From positions 1 to 25,612 of the forward strand of contig JAEENZ010000079.1 in NCBI GenBank assembly GCA_016283985.1: a stretch of DNA of 25,612 nucleotides. Direction: 5' to 3'. Position 1 is the stretch's first letter, and each line of letters begins with the position of its first letter. The notes below the pieces were generated by a model. That model did not search any database, was not told the origin of the DNA, and saw nothing but the letters and a program-made list of their open reading frames with translations. Positions 15,536 to 24,490 of the stretch are shown one piece after another. Origin of the DNA: Bacteroidales bacterium. Lineage in GTDB: Bacteria > Bacteroidota > Bacteroidia > Bacteroidales > UBA932. The position numbers and the translations under genes are program-made.

Positions 15536-17533
15536 ATGAAGAAATTATACGAAACCGACCCGTGGCTTGAGCCATACAAGGCTGCCATTGACGCCCGGTC
15601 CAAGCGCCTGGACGAGGAAATCGCCGGCATCCAAAAAGACGCCGCCAGCCTTGCCGCCGCGGTCAATAACCATCTCTACTACGGCCTTCACAAGACCGCG
15701 GACGGATGGGTGCTGCGCGAATGGGCTCCCAACGCCACGCGCATCTGGCTCACCGGTGAGTTCAACAACTGGAAGAAGGCGGATGCCTGGGCCCTCAAGC
15801 CAATAGGCAATGGCAACTGGGAGATAACCATCCCCGCCATGTTCCTGCGTCACGGCGAACTTTACAAACTGTTCGTAGAATGGCCGGGAGGGGGTGCGGA
15901 ACGCATTCCCGCATATGCCACGAGGGTGGTGCAGGACCCGGAGACCAAGGTTTTCAGCGCCCAGGTATGGGATGCGGATCCCTATGTGTGGAAACACAAA
16001 AAGCCGGGAAGCCGTCCCAATCCTCTCATCTACGAATGCCACATAGGCATGAGTTCCGAGGAAGAGAAGGTGGCCTCCTTTGAAGATTTCCGTTCCAAAG
16101 TGCTGCCCAGGGTACACAAGTTGGGCTACGACGTTCTTCAGATAATGGCCCTCCAGGAGCATCCGTATTACGGTTCCTTCGGCTATCAGGTGAGCAACTT
16201 CTTCGCCCTCAGTTCCCGTTTCGGCACGCCGGAGCAGTTCAAGGAACTTGTGGACGATGCTCATGCAAGGGGAATCGCCGTCATCATGGACATAGTGCAT
16301 TCCCACGCCGTTTCCAACGAGATCGAGGGTCTCGGCCGCTTCGACGGCAGGGAAGACCTCTACTTCTATCCCGGCGAGGCCGGACATCATCCCGCCTGGG
16401 GTTCCCGCTGCTTCGACTACGGCAAGGATGCCGTCAAGTATTTCCTCCTATCCAACTGCAAATACTGGATGGAGGAGTATCACCTGGATGGCTTCCGTTT
16501 CGACGGCGTGACCTCAATGCTCTACTGGGACCACGGCCTGGGCACGGACTTTGGCGATTACGGGATCTACTTCGGTCCCGGCGTGGACGAGAATGCGGTT
16601 GCCTATCTCGGGCTGGCGAACCAGCTGATACATGAGATGGATCCGGATGCGATCACGATCGCGGAGGATGTGAGCGGAATGCCCGGCCTGGCCGCGCCCC
16701 GCGAGGCCGGCGGCGTAGGATTCGACTTCCGCATGGCCATGGGCATAGCCGACCACTGGATAAAGTGGATAAAGGAGAAGTCCGACGAGCAGTGGAGCCC
16801 GGGCGAGATATGGTACGAACTCACCAACAAGCGTGCGGACGAAAAGACCGTCAGCTATGCGGAATGCCACGACCAGGCCCTCGTGGGCGACAAGACCATC
16901 ATCTTCCGCCTCATAGACAAGGAGATGTACTTCTCAATGGACAAGGGAAAGCAGAACCTGACGGTGGAACGCGGCGTCGCCCTGCACAAGATGATACGCC
17001 TCGTGACCGCCGCCACGGCCGGAAACGGCTACCTGAACTTCATGGGGAATGAATTCGGGCATCCCGAATGGATAGACTTCCCCCGCGAGGGGAACGGGTG
17101 GAGCTACGCCCATGCCAGACGCCTCTGGTCCATAGCGGACGATGACACCCTCCTCTACAAAGGCCTCGAGGCATTCGACCGCGACATGGTGCGTTTTATC
17201 CGGGATAACAATCTGCTAAGCGAACCGCCCGTGCTGCTGACGGCGGACGAGGAGAAACAAATACTGGTTTTCCTACGGAAAAATTGTATCTTTGCACTGA
17301 ATTTCAATCCGACAGGCTCCTTCGGAGACTACGGTTTCTCGGCACCCGCCGGCAAATATACGCTGGCGTTCAGTTCCGACGATGCCGCATACAACGGACA
17401 GGGCAGGCTCCAGGCCGGAGAAATGCACTTTAGCGTTGAGCAGAAGTGCCCTAACGGCAATCAGGAGTTTGATCATACGTTGTATCTGTACCTCCCCAGC
17501 AGGTGCGCTGCCGTGTTGAAACTAACAAAATAG
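15536..17533 (+). CDS. glgB: 1,4-alpha-glucan branching enzyme, eukaryotic-type (GH13_8-like)
   Basis: Cuts alpha-1,4 glucan chains and re-attaches them by alpha-1,6 bonds, creating glycogen branches. The 665-residue product has a CBM48-like N domain (LREWAPNATRIWLTGEFNNW at 60-79), then the GH13 barrel: region I DIVHSH at 252-257, region II GFRFDGVTSM at 319-328 with nucleophile Asp323, acid/base Glu377 in IAEDVSGMP, and His445-Asp446 in AECHDQAL, followed by a C-terminal beta domain. The MALQEHPYYGSFGYQVSNFF, SMLYWDHG and NFMGNEFGHPEWIDFPREGN stretches closely resemble the human/yeast/plant branching enzymes, not E. coli GlgB, so I place it in the GH13_8-like group. First gene of the glycogen cluster, 3 bases before the debranching enzyme gene. 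Confidence 0.94.
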   Translation: MKKLYETDPWLEPYKAAIDARSKRLDEEIAGIQKDAASLAAAVNNHLYYGLHKTADGWVLREWAPNATRIWLTGEFNNWKKADAWALKPIGNGNWEITIPAMFLRHGELYKLFVEWPGGGAERIPAYATRVVQDPETKVFSAQVWDADPYVWKHKKPGSRPNPLIYECHIGMSSEEEKVASFEDFRSKVLPRVHKLGYDVLQIMALQEHPYYGSFGYQVSNFFALSSRFGTPEQFKELVDDAHARGIAVIMDIVHSHAVSNEIEGLGRFDGREDLYFYPGEAGHHPAWGSRCFDYGKDAVKYFLLSNCKYWMEEYHLDGFRFDGVTSMLYWDHGLGTDFGDYGIYFGPGVDENAVAYLGLANQLIHEMDPDAITIAEDVSGMPGLAAPREAGGVGFDFRMAMGIADHWIKWIKEKSDEQWSPGEIWYELTNKRADEKTVSYAECHDQALVGDKTIIFRLIDKEMYFSMDKGKQNLTVERGVALHKMIRLVTAATAGNGYLNFMGNEFGHPEWIDFPREGNGWSYAHARRLWSIADDDTLLYKGLEAFDRDMVRFIRDNNLLSEPPVLLTADEEKQILVFLRKNCIFALNFNPTGSFGDYGFSAPAGKYTLAFSSDDAAYNGQGRLQAGEMHFSVEQKCPNGNQEFDHTLYLYLPSRCAAVLKLTK

Positions 17534-17536
17534 CTT

Positions 17537-19480
17537 ATGGCGTTCTTAAAATTCAATAAAGCGGAACTGGTGAACCTCTCCTACTCACTGAAGAGGGAGA
17601 TCATCTGCGTAAACAAGACGGGTGCCTACTGCAACACCAGCATAGTCACCTGCAACACCCGCCGTTACCACGGGTTGCTTTCCGTCACGCTGGACCGTTT
17701 CGGTGGGGATAAGTATCTGCTTCTGTCCGCCATCGACGAATCCTTCATCGTGAACGGCAAGCAGTTCAACCTGGGCATCCACTGCTACGGGGATATCTAC
17801 GAGCCCCGCGGACACAAGTACGTGGTGGATTTCAGTGCGGATCCGAATCCTTCCATCACCTACAAGGTGGGGGATATCGTATTCCGCAAATCCCTGATGC
17901 TGCATCCCGACAAAGACCAGCTGCTCATCAAGTATGAGTTGCTGGAGTGCCCCGCGAAGGCTACGGTGCGCCTGAAGCCTTTCCTGGCATTCCGCAACAT
18001 CCACGCCTTGACGCACAACAACGACGATGCCGACCAGGGCTTCACGCCTGTGAAGAACGGGGTGAAGTTCCGCATGTACGAGAGTTTCCCGGACCTGGTG
18101 CTCCAGATATCAGACGCCTCCGCGGAATATTATCACAATCCTGAATGGTATTACGGCATCACCTATTCCGACGAATACCGCCGCGGCTTCGACTGCAAGG
18201 AAGACCTCTTCGTGCCCGGATATTTCGAGGGGGCGATGAAGGCAGGGGAGTCGGTGGTGCTTTCCGCTTCGCTGAAGGAAGAGAATCCTGCCACGCTCAA
18301 GCGTAACTACAATACGGTCGTGGCGAATGCCCCCACCGTTACCGGTTACCGGGATCTGCTTGCCCGTTGGGCCAATCTGTTCATCTGCAACCACAACGGC
18401 CGCAAGCGCATCACCGCAGGTTTCTCCTGGATGTACACGGGGCTCCTGCGCGAGACCCTCATATCGCTTCCGGGCCTGACGCTGTATGCAAACGGCGACA
18501 CAAAGACTTTCGAAGAGGTTCTGGACAACCTGATAGCCGATGAGCAGGAACGCCTGTTCCGCCGTACAACCCAGGTCGAGGCCCCTCTGCTGCTGGCATC
18601 CGTCCTGCAGCAGTACATCGCCTTCGGGGCATCCCCTTCACATGTATGGAAGAAGTACGGCAGCACCGTCCGCGGAATCCTCGAGAGCTATCTCCCGGGT
18701 TGCCGGCGCGAGGTTGCGATGCATCCCAACGGACTCCTCTGGGCCCAGATGGAGAACGTGGCCCTGAGCTGGATGAACGCCTATGTGAACGGGGTTCCGG
18801 TCACCGAGCGTGCAGGATATCAGGTGGAAACCAACGCCCTCTGGTACAACGCCATCTGCTTCGCGGTTGAGATGGAGAGCAAGTACGGAACCGGAGCCGG
18901 CTTCGTCAGGGAGTGGGCCTCCATCAGGGATATCGTGAAGAGCAACTACCAGAAGACTTTCTGGAACGACAAACGCGGATGCCTCGCCGATTATGTAGAC
19001 AATAACGGGCAGAACCTCGACGTGCGCCCGAACCAACTGATAGCCATCTGGGTTCCCAATTCACCCGTGGACGACGAACTCCATCCTTCCATTTTCAAGG
19101 TGGTGTCCGCCGAACTCGAAACGTCCCGCGGAATACGCACGCTGTCGCCCCGCAACCCCAACTACAAGAACGTGTACGAGGGTTCGCAGGTAGATCGCGA
19201 CCTTGCATATCATCAGGGCAGCACCCGTCCGTTCCTGCTGGAGTACTACGTGGCTGCCGGATACCGCATCGTCGGGCCGAGTTTTCGCAAGAAAGCCGAA
19301 TGGCTGTGCGAGGGCTTCTACGAAGATCTCAGCAAGCATGGGGTCGTGGCATTCAGCGAACTGTATGACGGCGATCCGCCGCAGGAGCCTCACGGAGCAA
19401 TCGCATCCGCGCTCAGCACCGCTGCCCTTCTGACCGTCAACCATATTACCGACATCTATTCGAAGGAGGACCGCAAATGA
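17537..19480 (+). CDS. Glycogen debranching enzyme (amylo-alpha-1,6-glucosidase, GH133-like)
   Basis: Predicted to hydrolyse alpha-1,6 branch stubs of glycogen. The 647-residue protein has the archaeal/bacterial GDE N-terminal beta domain (about 15-260; CNTRRYHGLLSV, EPRGHKYV, VPGYFEGAM) and the (alpha/alpha)6 catalytic GDE_C domain (about 285-640; WMNAYVNGVPVTERAGYQVE, NALWYNA, RTLSPRNPNYKNVYEG, RDLAYHQGS, SELYDGDPP with Glu608). The usual AGYPWF..(W)GRD segment is altered here to AGFSWMYTGLLRET (294-307): Glu306 replaces the expected Asp and one residue is inserted. The HQGT.WPW motif also reads HQGSTRPF. The enzyme may be divergent in specificity. Its stop overlaps the next gene by 4 bases. 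Confidence 0.88.
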   Translation: MAFLKFNKAELVNLSYSLKREIICVNKTGAYCNTSIVTCNTRRYHGLLSVTLDRFGGDKYLLLSAIDESFIVNGKQFNLGIHCYGDIYEPRGHKYVVDFSADPNPSITYKVGDIVFRKSLMLHPDKDQLLIKYELLECPAKATVRLKPFLAFRNIHALTHNNDDADQGFTPVKNGVKFRMYESFPDLVLQISDASAEYYHNPEWYYGITYSDEYRRGFDCKEDLFVPGYFEGAMKAGESVVLSASLKEENPATLKRNYNTVVANAPTVTGYRDLLARWANLFICNHNGRKRITAGFSWMYTGLLRETLISLPGLTLYANGDTKTFEEVLDNLIADEQERLFRRTTQVEAPLLLASVLQQYIAFGASPSHVWKKYGSTVRGILESYLPGCRREVAMHPNGLLWAQMENVALSWMNAYVNGVPVTERAGYQVETNALWYNAICFAVEMESKYGTGAGFVREWASIRDIVKSNYQKTFWNDKRGCLADYVDNNGQNLDVRPNQLIAIWVPNSPVDDELHPSIFKVVSAELETSRGIRTLSPRNPNYKNVYEGSQVDRDLAYHQGSTRPFLLEYYVAAGYRIVGPSFRKKAEWLCEGFYEDLSKHGVVAFSELYDGDPPQEPHGAIASALSTAALLTVNHITDIYSKEDRK

Positions 19481-20769
19481 GAGTGCTGATGTTTGGATGG
19501 GAGTTTCCCCCGCACATTGCGGGAGGGCTCGGAACGGCCTGCGAAGGCATTGTCAAAGGCCTTGCCTACAACGGAGTGGAAAGCATCTTCGTGATGCCTT
19601 CCGCCAGCGGCGATGAAGACGAAAGCGCCACCCGCATCATCAATGCCAGCGACGTGGCGGTGGATTACGTGACCGAGAGCGTGGATGAATTCCTCGACAA
19701 GGTCAAGTTCATCCACATAGACTCCAACCTCATTCCTTATGCCGACCCCGAGGAATTCTCGAAGATCGTGGAGGATGAGCGCAGCCGCCAGGTGAAGGAT
19801 TTCCGCATCAGTTTCGGACAGAAATTCAAGTTCTCCGGAAAGTATGGTGCGAACCTGCTGGAGGAAGTCGCCCGCTATGCGATGGTGGGAGGTACGATAG
19901 CCGTGCAGCACAAGGATGAATTCGATGTCATCCACGCTCACGACTGGCTTACCTATCTGGCCGGCATAGCCGCTAAGGAACTCACCGGCAAGCCGCTGGT
20001 GGTGCACGTGCATGCCACTTCCTTCGACCGCGGCACCGACGACATGGTGGATTCCCGCGTGTATTCAATCGAGCGTCGGGGTATGGAGGCGGCCGACCGC
20101 GTGGTCACCGTCAGCGACTTGACCCGCAACATAGTCATCAACAAGTACGGAATCGATCCCGCCAAGATAGTCACCGTGCACAATGCCGTGGACTTCAGCG
20201 GCCGCGAGAACATCGAGGTCGAGCGCGGCGTGCGCGACAAGGTGGTCACCTTCCTGGGTCGCATCACCTTCCAGAAAGGCCCCGAATACTTCATCGAAGC
20301 TGCCGCCAAGGTGCTCAAGCGCACCAAGGGCGTGCGTTTCGTGATGGCTGGAAGCGGCGACATGATGAACCGCTCCATCCGCATGGTGGCCCGCCTGGGC
20401 ATCTCCGACCGTTTCCACTTCACCGGATTCCTCCGCGGTGCGGACGTGCAGAAGATGTTCGCGCTCTCGGACGTTTACATCATGCCTTCGGTATCCGAAC
20501 CTTTCGGAATCTCTCCCCTCGAGGCCATGAGAACCGGAGTGCCTTCCATCATTTCCCACCAGAGCGGCGCCGCCGAAGTGCTCAAATACGCTCTCAAGGT
20601 GGACTTCTGGGACGTGGATGCCATGGCAGATGACATCTATGCCCTTCTCACTTACCCTGCCCTTTCGCGCTTCGCGGCCGTGCAGGGATACGACGAGGTG
20701 AACGAGCTCAAGTGGAACAACGCCACCGCCAAGCTCAAGAAAGTATATGAATCAGTTTTAAACCAGTAG
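19477..20769 (+). CDS. GT-B glycosyltransferase, probable glycogen synthase
   Basis: A 430-residue GT-B fold transferase (GT4/GT5-like). The N-terminal lobe begins MRVLMFGWEFPPHIAGGLGTA, with the GGLG nucleotide-sugar loop at 16-19 as in glycogen/starch synthases; FDVIHAHDWLTY is at 149-160. The C-terminal lobe has FLGRITFQKGPEYFIEA at 259-275 and the EPFGISPLE donor-binding motif, with Glu341 and Glu349 as the E-x7-E pair. Context between debranching enzyme, GH57 and phosphorylase genes makes chain elongation of glycogen the best guess. The donor (UDP- or ADP-glucose) cannot be read from the sequence; no glgC is nearby. It overlaps the debranching gene by 4 bases and precedes the GH57 gene by 3. 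Confidence 0.82.
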   Translation: MRVLMFGWEFPPHIAGGLGTACEGIVKGLAYNGVESIFVMPSASGDEDESATRIINASDVAVDYVTESVDEFLDKVKFIHIDSNLIPYADPEEFSKIVEDERSRQVKDFRISFGQKFKFSGKYGANLLEEVARYAMVGGTIAVQHKDEFDVIHAHDWLTYLAGIAAKELTGKPLVVHVHATSFDRGTDDMVDSRVYSIERRGMEAADRVVTVSDLTRNIVINKYGIDPAKIVTVHNAVDFSGRENIEVERGVRDKVVTFLGRITFQKGPEYFIEAAAKVLKRTKGVRFVMAGSGDMMNRSIRMVARLGISDRFHFTGFLRGADVQKMFALSDVYIMPSVSEPFGISPLEAMRTGVPSIISHQSGAAEVLKYALKVDFWDVDAMADDIYALLTYPALSRFAAVQGYDEVNELKWNNATAKLKKVYESVLNQ

Positions 20770-20772
20770 CTT

Positions 20773-21948
20773 ATGAAAAAGCTTTGTTTCTATTTCCAGA
20801 TACATCAGCCGGATCGTCTCCGCGTGTTCCGTTTCTTCGACATCGGCAAGGACTCGCACTATTACGACGATTTCGTGAACCGCACCATCCTGAGGCGCAT
20901 AGCCCAGAAGTGCTATCTTCCGATGAATAAGCTACTGCTCGAAGCCATAAAGGCGAACGACGGCAAGTTCAAGGTGGCATTCTCCATCACCGGGAGCGCC
21001 CTCGAGCAGTTCGAGCGCTATGCCCCCGAGGTCGTGGACAGCTTCCGCGAGCTCGCCGCCACCGGCGCCGTCGAGTTCCTTTGCGAGACCTGCAACCACT
21101 CGCTTTCTTCGCTCAAGAGCGAGAACGAGTTCAAGCATCAGGTGCTCAAGCACAAGGCTACCATTGAAAAATATTTCGGAGTCTCTCCCGTTACCTTCCG
21201 CAACACCGAGCTTATCTACTCCGATGCGATCGGCAAGCAGGTGTACGACCTGGGATTTAAGACCGTGCTCACCGAGGGCGCGCGCCACATCCTTGGATGG
21301 AAGAGCCCGAACTACCTGTATTCCAACGACTTGAAATCCGCCCAGAAGCTGCTCCTACGCAACTATGTGCTCAGCGACGACATCGCCTTCCGCTTCGCGG
21401 GATCCGGCCTCACGGCCGAGAAGTTCGTGGCAAAGGTCAACGCCGAAGAAGGGGATATCGTGAACCTTTTCATGGACTATGAGACCTTCGGCGAGCACCA
21501 GAGCGCGGAAACCGGCATCTTCGAGTTCATGGAGGCCCTGCCCAAGGCGGCCCTCGATGCCGGCATCAAGTTCGTCACCCCCGCGGAGGCCGCATCCAAG
21601 CTCAAGGCCGTGGCCCCTCTCAGCGTTCCCCAGCCCATCTCCTGGGCCGATGAAGAACGCGACGTGACTGCTTGGCTCGGAAACGAGCTCCAGCAGGACG
21701 CCTTCAACAAGCTCTACGCGCTTGTGGAAAAGCTTTCGATTATAGACAGCGCAGACCTCTGGGCGGACTTCGGCCGCCTGCAGGAAAGCGACCATTTCTA
21801 CTATATGTGCACCAAGTTCTTCTCGGACGGCGACGTGCACAAGTACTTTAACCCTTACGACACTCCGTACGAGGCATTCATAAACTACATGAACGTACTG
21901 AGTGATTTCATTATCAGAGTAAACGACAAATATGCAACCAAGAATTGA
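20773..21948 (+). CDS. GH57 family alpha-amylase/glucanotransferase
   Basis: Cytoplasmic retaining alpha-glucan hydrolase or 4-alpha-glucanotransferase. The 391-residue protein shows the GH57 conserved regions: FQIHQPDR near 8-15 (HQP at 11-13), FLCETCNHS near 102-110, FRNTELIYSD at 142-151 with candidate nucleophile Glu146, and LFMDYETFGEHQ at 232-243 with candidate acid Asp235. No signal peptide, so it acts on internal glycogen. It is shorter than archaeal GH57 amylases (about 450-650), lacking the extra C-terminal domain, as in other compact Bacteroidota members. The last 17 bases overlap the phosphorylase start. Product specificity is not predictable. Confidence 0.88.
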   Translation: MKKLCFYFQIHQPDRLRVFRFFDIGKDSHYYDDFVNRTILRRIAQKCYLPMNKLLLEAIKANDGKFKVAFSITGSALEQFERYAPEVVDSFRELAATGAVEFLCETCNHSLSSLKSENEFKHQVLKHKATIEKYFGVSPVTFRNTELIYSDAIGKQVYDLGFKTVLTEGARHILGWKSPNYLYSNDLKSAQKLLLRNYVLSDDIAFRFAGSGLTAEKFVAKVNAEEGDIVNLFMDYETFGEHQSAETGIFEFMEALPKAALDAGIKFVTPAEAASKLKAVAPLSVPQPISWADEERDVTAWLGNELQQDAFNKLYALVEKLSIIDSADLWADFGRLQESDHFYYMCTKFFSDGDVHKYFNPYDTPYEAFINYMNVLSDFIIRVNDKYATKN

Positions 21949-24490
21949 GATCAGCGGTCCCAGCTGGAACAGCGTGCGCGTGACGCGTCACCTGCCCGGT
22001 GAACTCGAGGGACTGGAACAACTGTGCAAAAACCTTTGGTGGTGCTGGAACGACAACGCGAAAAACCTTTTCCGCTACGTCGACCCGGAAATCTGGCACA
22101 ACTCCCGGCATAACCCGATGGTGATACTCGATACGGTATCCCTCAAACGATACAAACAACTTTCCAAGGACGGAGAATTCATCGGCAGGCTACACGCCGT
22201 GATGGATGAATTCAAGGCCTACATGGCGGAAAAAGAGCGCAGGGGCAATCCCTCCATAGCCTATTTCTGCATGGAGTACGGCCTGGACACCTCGCTGCAG
22301 ATTTATTCCGGAGGCCTCGGCATCCTCGCCGGCGACTACCTCAAGGAAAGCAGCGACATGAACGTGAACATGGTGGCGGTGGGCCTTCTCTACCGATATG
22401 GCTATTTCACCCAGAAGATTACCCCTCAGGGCAACCAGGTGGCGGAATACAACGCCCAGGACTTCCTGAAGATCCCTGCCGAGCCTGTTACCGGACCTGA
22501 TGGCAAATGGATTACCGTCAGCTGCCAGCTTCCCGGCCGCGAGCTCCACGCCCGCATCTGGAAAGTGCCCGTGGGCCGCACGGACCTCTATCTGCTGGAT
22601 ACCGACTTCGAGGACAACCTCCCCGAAGACCGCCAGATAACCTACCAGCTCTACGGTGGAGACTGGGAGAACCGCCTGAAGCAGGAGATTCTGCTCGGTA
22701 TCGGCGGCATCCGCGCCCTGCGTGCCATCGGCCTGCACCCGGCTATCTACCACTCCAACGAGGGTCATGCGGCATTCATCGGCCTGGAGCGCCTCCGCGA
22801 GTACATGTACGAGCAGAAGATGGACTACAGCGAGGCGATGGAACTCGTCCGCGCCAGCGGCCTCTTCACCACCCATACTCCCGTTCCCGCCGGCCACGAT
22901 GCTTTCGAGGAGGAGATGATGTCCCGCTACTTCGGCCATTATCCTTCCCGCTTCGGCATCAGCTGGGAGACCCTCCTGGGCCTCGGCAAGGTGAATGTGG
23001 ACGATCACAACGAGCGCTTCAGCATGAGCGTGCTCGCCGCCAACTGTTCTCAAAACGTGAACGGCGTTTCCATGCTTCACGGCCAGGTGAGCCAGAAGAT
23101 TTTCGCGAACATGTACAAGGGATATCTCCCCGAGGAACTGCATATCAGCTATGTTACCAACGGGGTGCATTATCCTACATGGGCTTCGAAGGAATGGAAG
23201 GCTGTCCACGCCAAGGTGTTCGGCCCAGAATTCCAGACTCACCACTACGACAAGCGCTGCTTCGAGGGCATCTTCAACGTGTCCGATGAAGAAATCTGGG
23301 ACACGCGCAAGACTCTCAAGAAGGAACTGATACGCCAAATCAACGACCGCCTGGCCAATCCGGAGACGAGCAGCCACTATTCCCCCAGCGAGATAGTGCG
23401 CATCAAGGAGAATCTCCGCGAGGACGTGCTGACAATCGGCTTTGCCCGTCGTTTCGCCACCTACAAGCGTGCAACCCTGCTGTTCTCCGATCTGGATCAG
23501 CTGGATGCCCTTGTGAACGATCCTAAGCATCCCGTGCAGTTCATCTTCGCGGGCAAGGCGCATCCCGCCGACGGCGCAGGGCAGGACCTCATCAAGCGCA
23601 TCATCGACATTTCCAAGCAGGAGAGGTTCCTGGGCAAGATAGTCTTTGTGCCCGGTTACGACATTTCCCTCGCCAAGAGGCTTGTGCAGGGGGTGGATGT
23701 ATGGCTGAACAACCCTACCCGCCCTCTCGAGGCTTCCGGAACATCCGGTGAGAAAGCCTCGATGAACGGGGTCATGCATTTCTCCGTGCTCGACGGATGG
23801 TGGGTCGAAGGATATAAGGAAGGCTGCGGCTGGGCACTCCCGCTCAAACGCACCTACGACGACCAGAACTACCAGAACGAGCTGGATGCCGCCCGCATCT
23901 ATGCAATCATCGAGAACGAGATAGCTCCGGCATACTATGCCAAGGATGCCCGCGGCATATCCGCCGAGTGGCTGCGCTACATCCGCAACACCATAGCGTA
24001 CGTGGCATGCAACTTCACCACCAACAGGATGATGGAAGACTACTGCATCCAGTACTATCAGCCGCAGTACGACCGTTTCAACGACCTTATGGCCAACGGA
24101 TGCGTCAAGGCCCGGGAGATTGCCGCATGGAAGAAGAAAGTCGTGGATGCCTGGCCGAATATAAAGGTGCTTTCTCATTCCGCTCCGAATGCTGCTTATG
24201 TGCTTTCGCAGGACAACCCCCTGGCAAGCGAGGCGGTGGTTGACCTTGCCGGTCTGAGCCCCGAGGATATTGGCGTGGAGATGCTCTTCGCCGTGGCGGA
24301 CAAGAAGAACGAACTGCATATACAGGAAACCATACAGTATGATGTGGTTTCGTTCGAAGGTGGAGTGGCGAAGTATCAGTGTTCGGTCATTCCGGAGCGT
24401 ACCGGCATGTATCAGATAGGTGTGCGGCTCTATGCCAAGAACGCGCTACTCCCTCACAGGATGGACTTCCCTCTGGTGAAATGGCTGTAA
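21932..24490 (+). CDS. glgP: Alpha-glucan (glycogen) phosphorylase with DUF3417 N-domain
   Basis: GT35 enzyme releasing glucose 1-phosphate from alpha-1,4 glucans with a pyridoxal phosphate cofactor. The 852-residue protein starts with a DUF3417-like domain (about 1-110, LCKNLWWCWNDNAKNLFRY), then YSGGLGILAGDYLK at 125-138, the GNQVAEYNAQDF region, NEGHAAF, FTTHTPVPAGHD, and in the C-lobe the PLP site RPLEASGTSGEKASMNG with Lys608 as the Schiff-base lysine, followed by SVLDGWWVEGY. This short form differs from E. coli GlgP (about 815, a different subfamily) and matches the TIGR02094-type group. The ATG lies 17 bases inside the GH57 gene, and the stop overlaps ribF by 10 bases. No alternative start nearby fits better. 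Confidence 0.93.
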   Translation: MQPRIEISGPSWNSVRVTRHLPGELEGLEQLCKNLWWCWNDNAKNLFRYVDPEIWHNSRHNPMVILDTVSLKRYKQLSKDGEFIGRLHAVMDEFKAYMAEKERRGNPSIAYFCMEYGLDTSLQIYSGGLGILAGDYLKESSDMNVNMVAVGLLYRYGYFTQKITPQGNQVAEYNAQDFLKIPAEPVTGPDGKWITVSCQLPGRELHARIWKVPVGRTDLYLLDTDFEDNLPEDRQITYQLYGGDWENRLKQEILLGIGGIRALRAIGLHPAIYHSNEGHAAFIGLERLREYMYEQKMDYSEAMELVRASGLFTTHTPVPAGHDAFEEEMMSRYFGHYPSRFGISWETLLGLGKVNVDDHNERFSMSVLAANCSQNVNGVSMLHGQVSQKIFANMYKGYLPEELHISYVTNGVHYPTWASKEWKAVHAKVFGPEFQTHHYDKRCFEGIFNVSDEEIWDTRKTLKKELIRQINDRLANPETSSHYSPSEIVRIKENLREDVLTIGFARRFATYKRATLLFSDLDQLDALVNDPKHPVQFIFAGKAHPADGAGQDLIKRIIDISKQERFLGKIVFVPGYDISLAKRLVQGVDVWLNNPTRPLEASGTSGEKASMNGVMHFSVLDGWWVEGYKEGCGWALPLKRTYDDQNYQNELDAARIYAIIENEIAPAYYAKDARGISAEWLRYIRNTIAYVACNFTTNRMMEDYCIQYYQPQYDRFNDLMANGCVKAREIAAWKKKVVDAWPNIKVLSHSAPNAAYVLSQDNPLASEAVVDLAGLSPEDIGVEMLFAVADKKNELHIQETIQYDVVSFEGGVAKYQCSVIPERTGMYQIGVRLYAKNALLPHRMDFPLVKWL

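Noticed and set aside
17287..17294. TATCTTTG promoter-like motif inside glgB, upstream of the debranching gene
   Set aside because: No -33 element at the right spacing, it encodes ordinary codons (Ile-Phe-Ala region), and several such 6-base matches are expected by chance in 25 kb.
22190..24319. A 709-codon open frame on the minus strand opposite glgP
   Set aside because: It is a shadow of the high-GC codon bias of glgP; its translation is low-complexity, His/Val/Leu-rich and matches nothing, while the plus strand encodes a clear phosphorylase.
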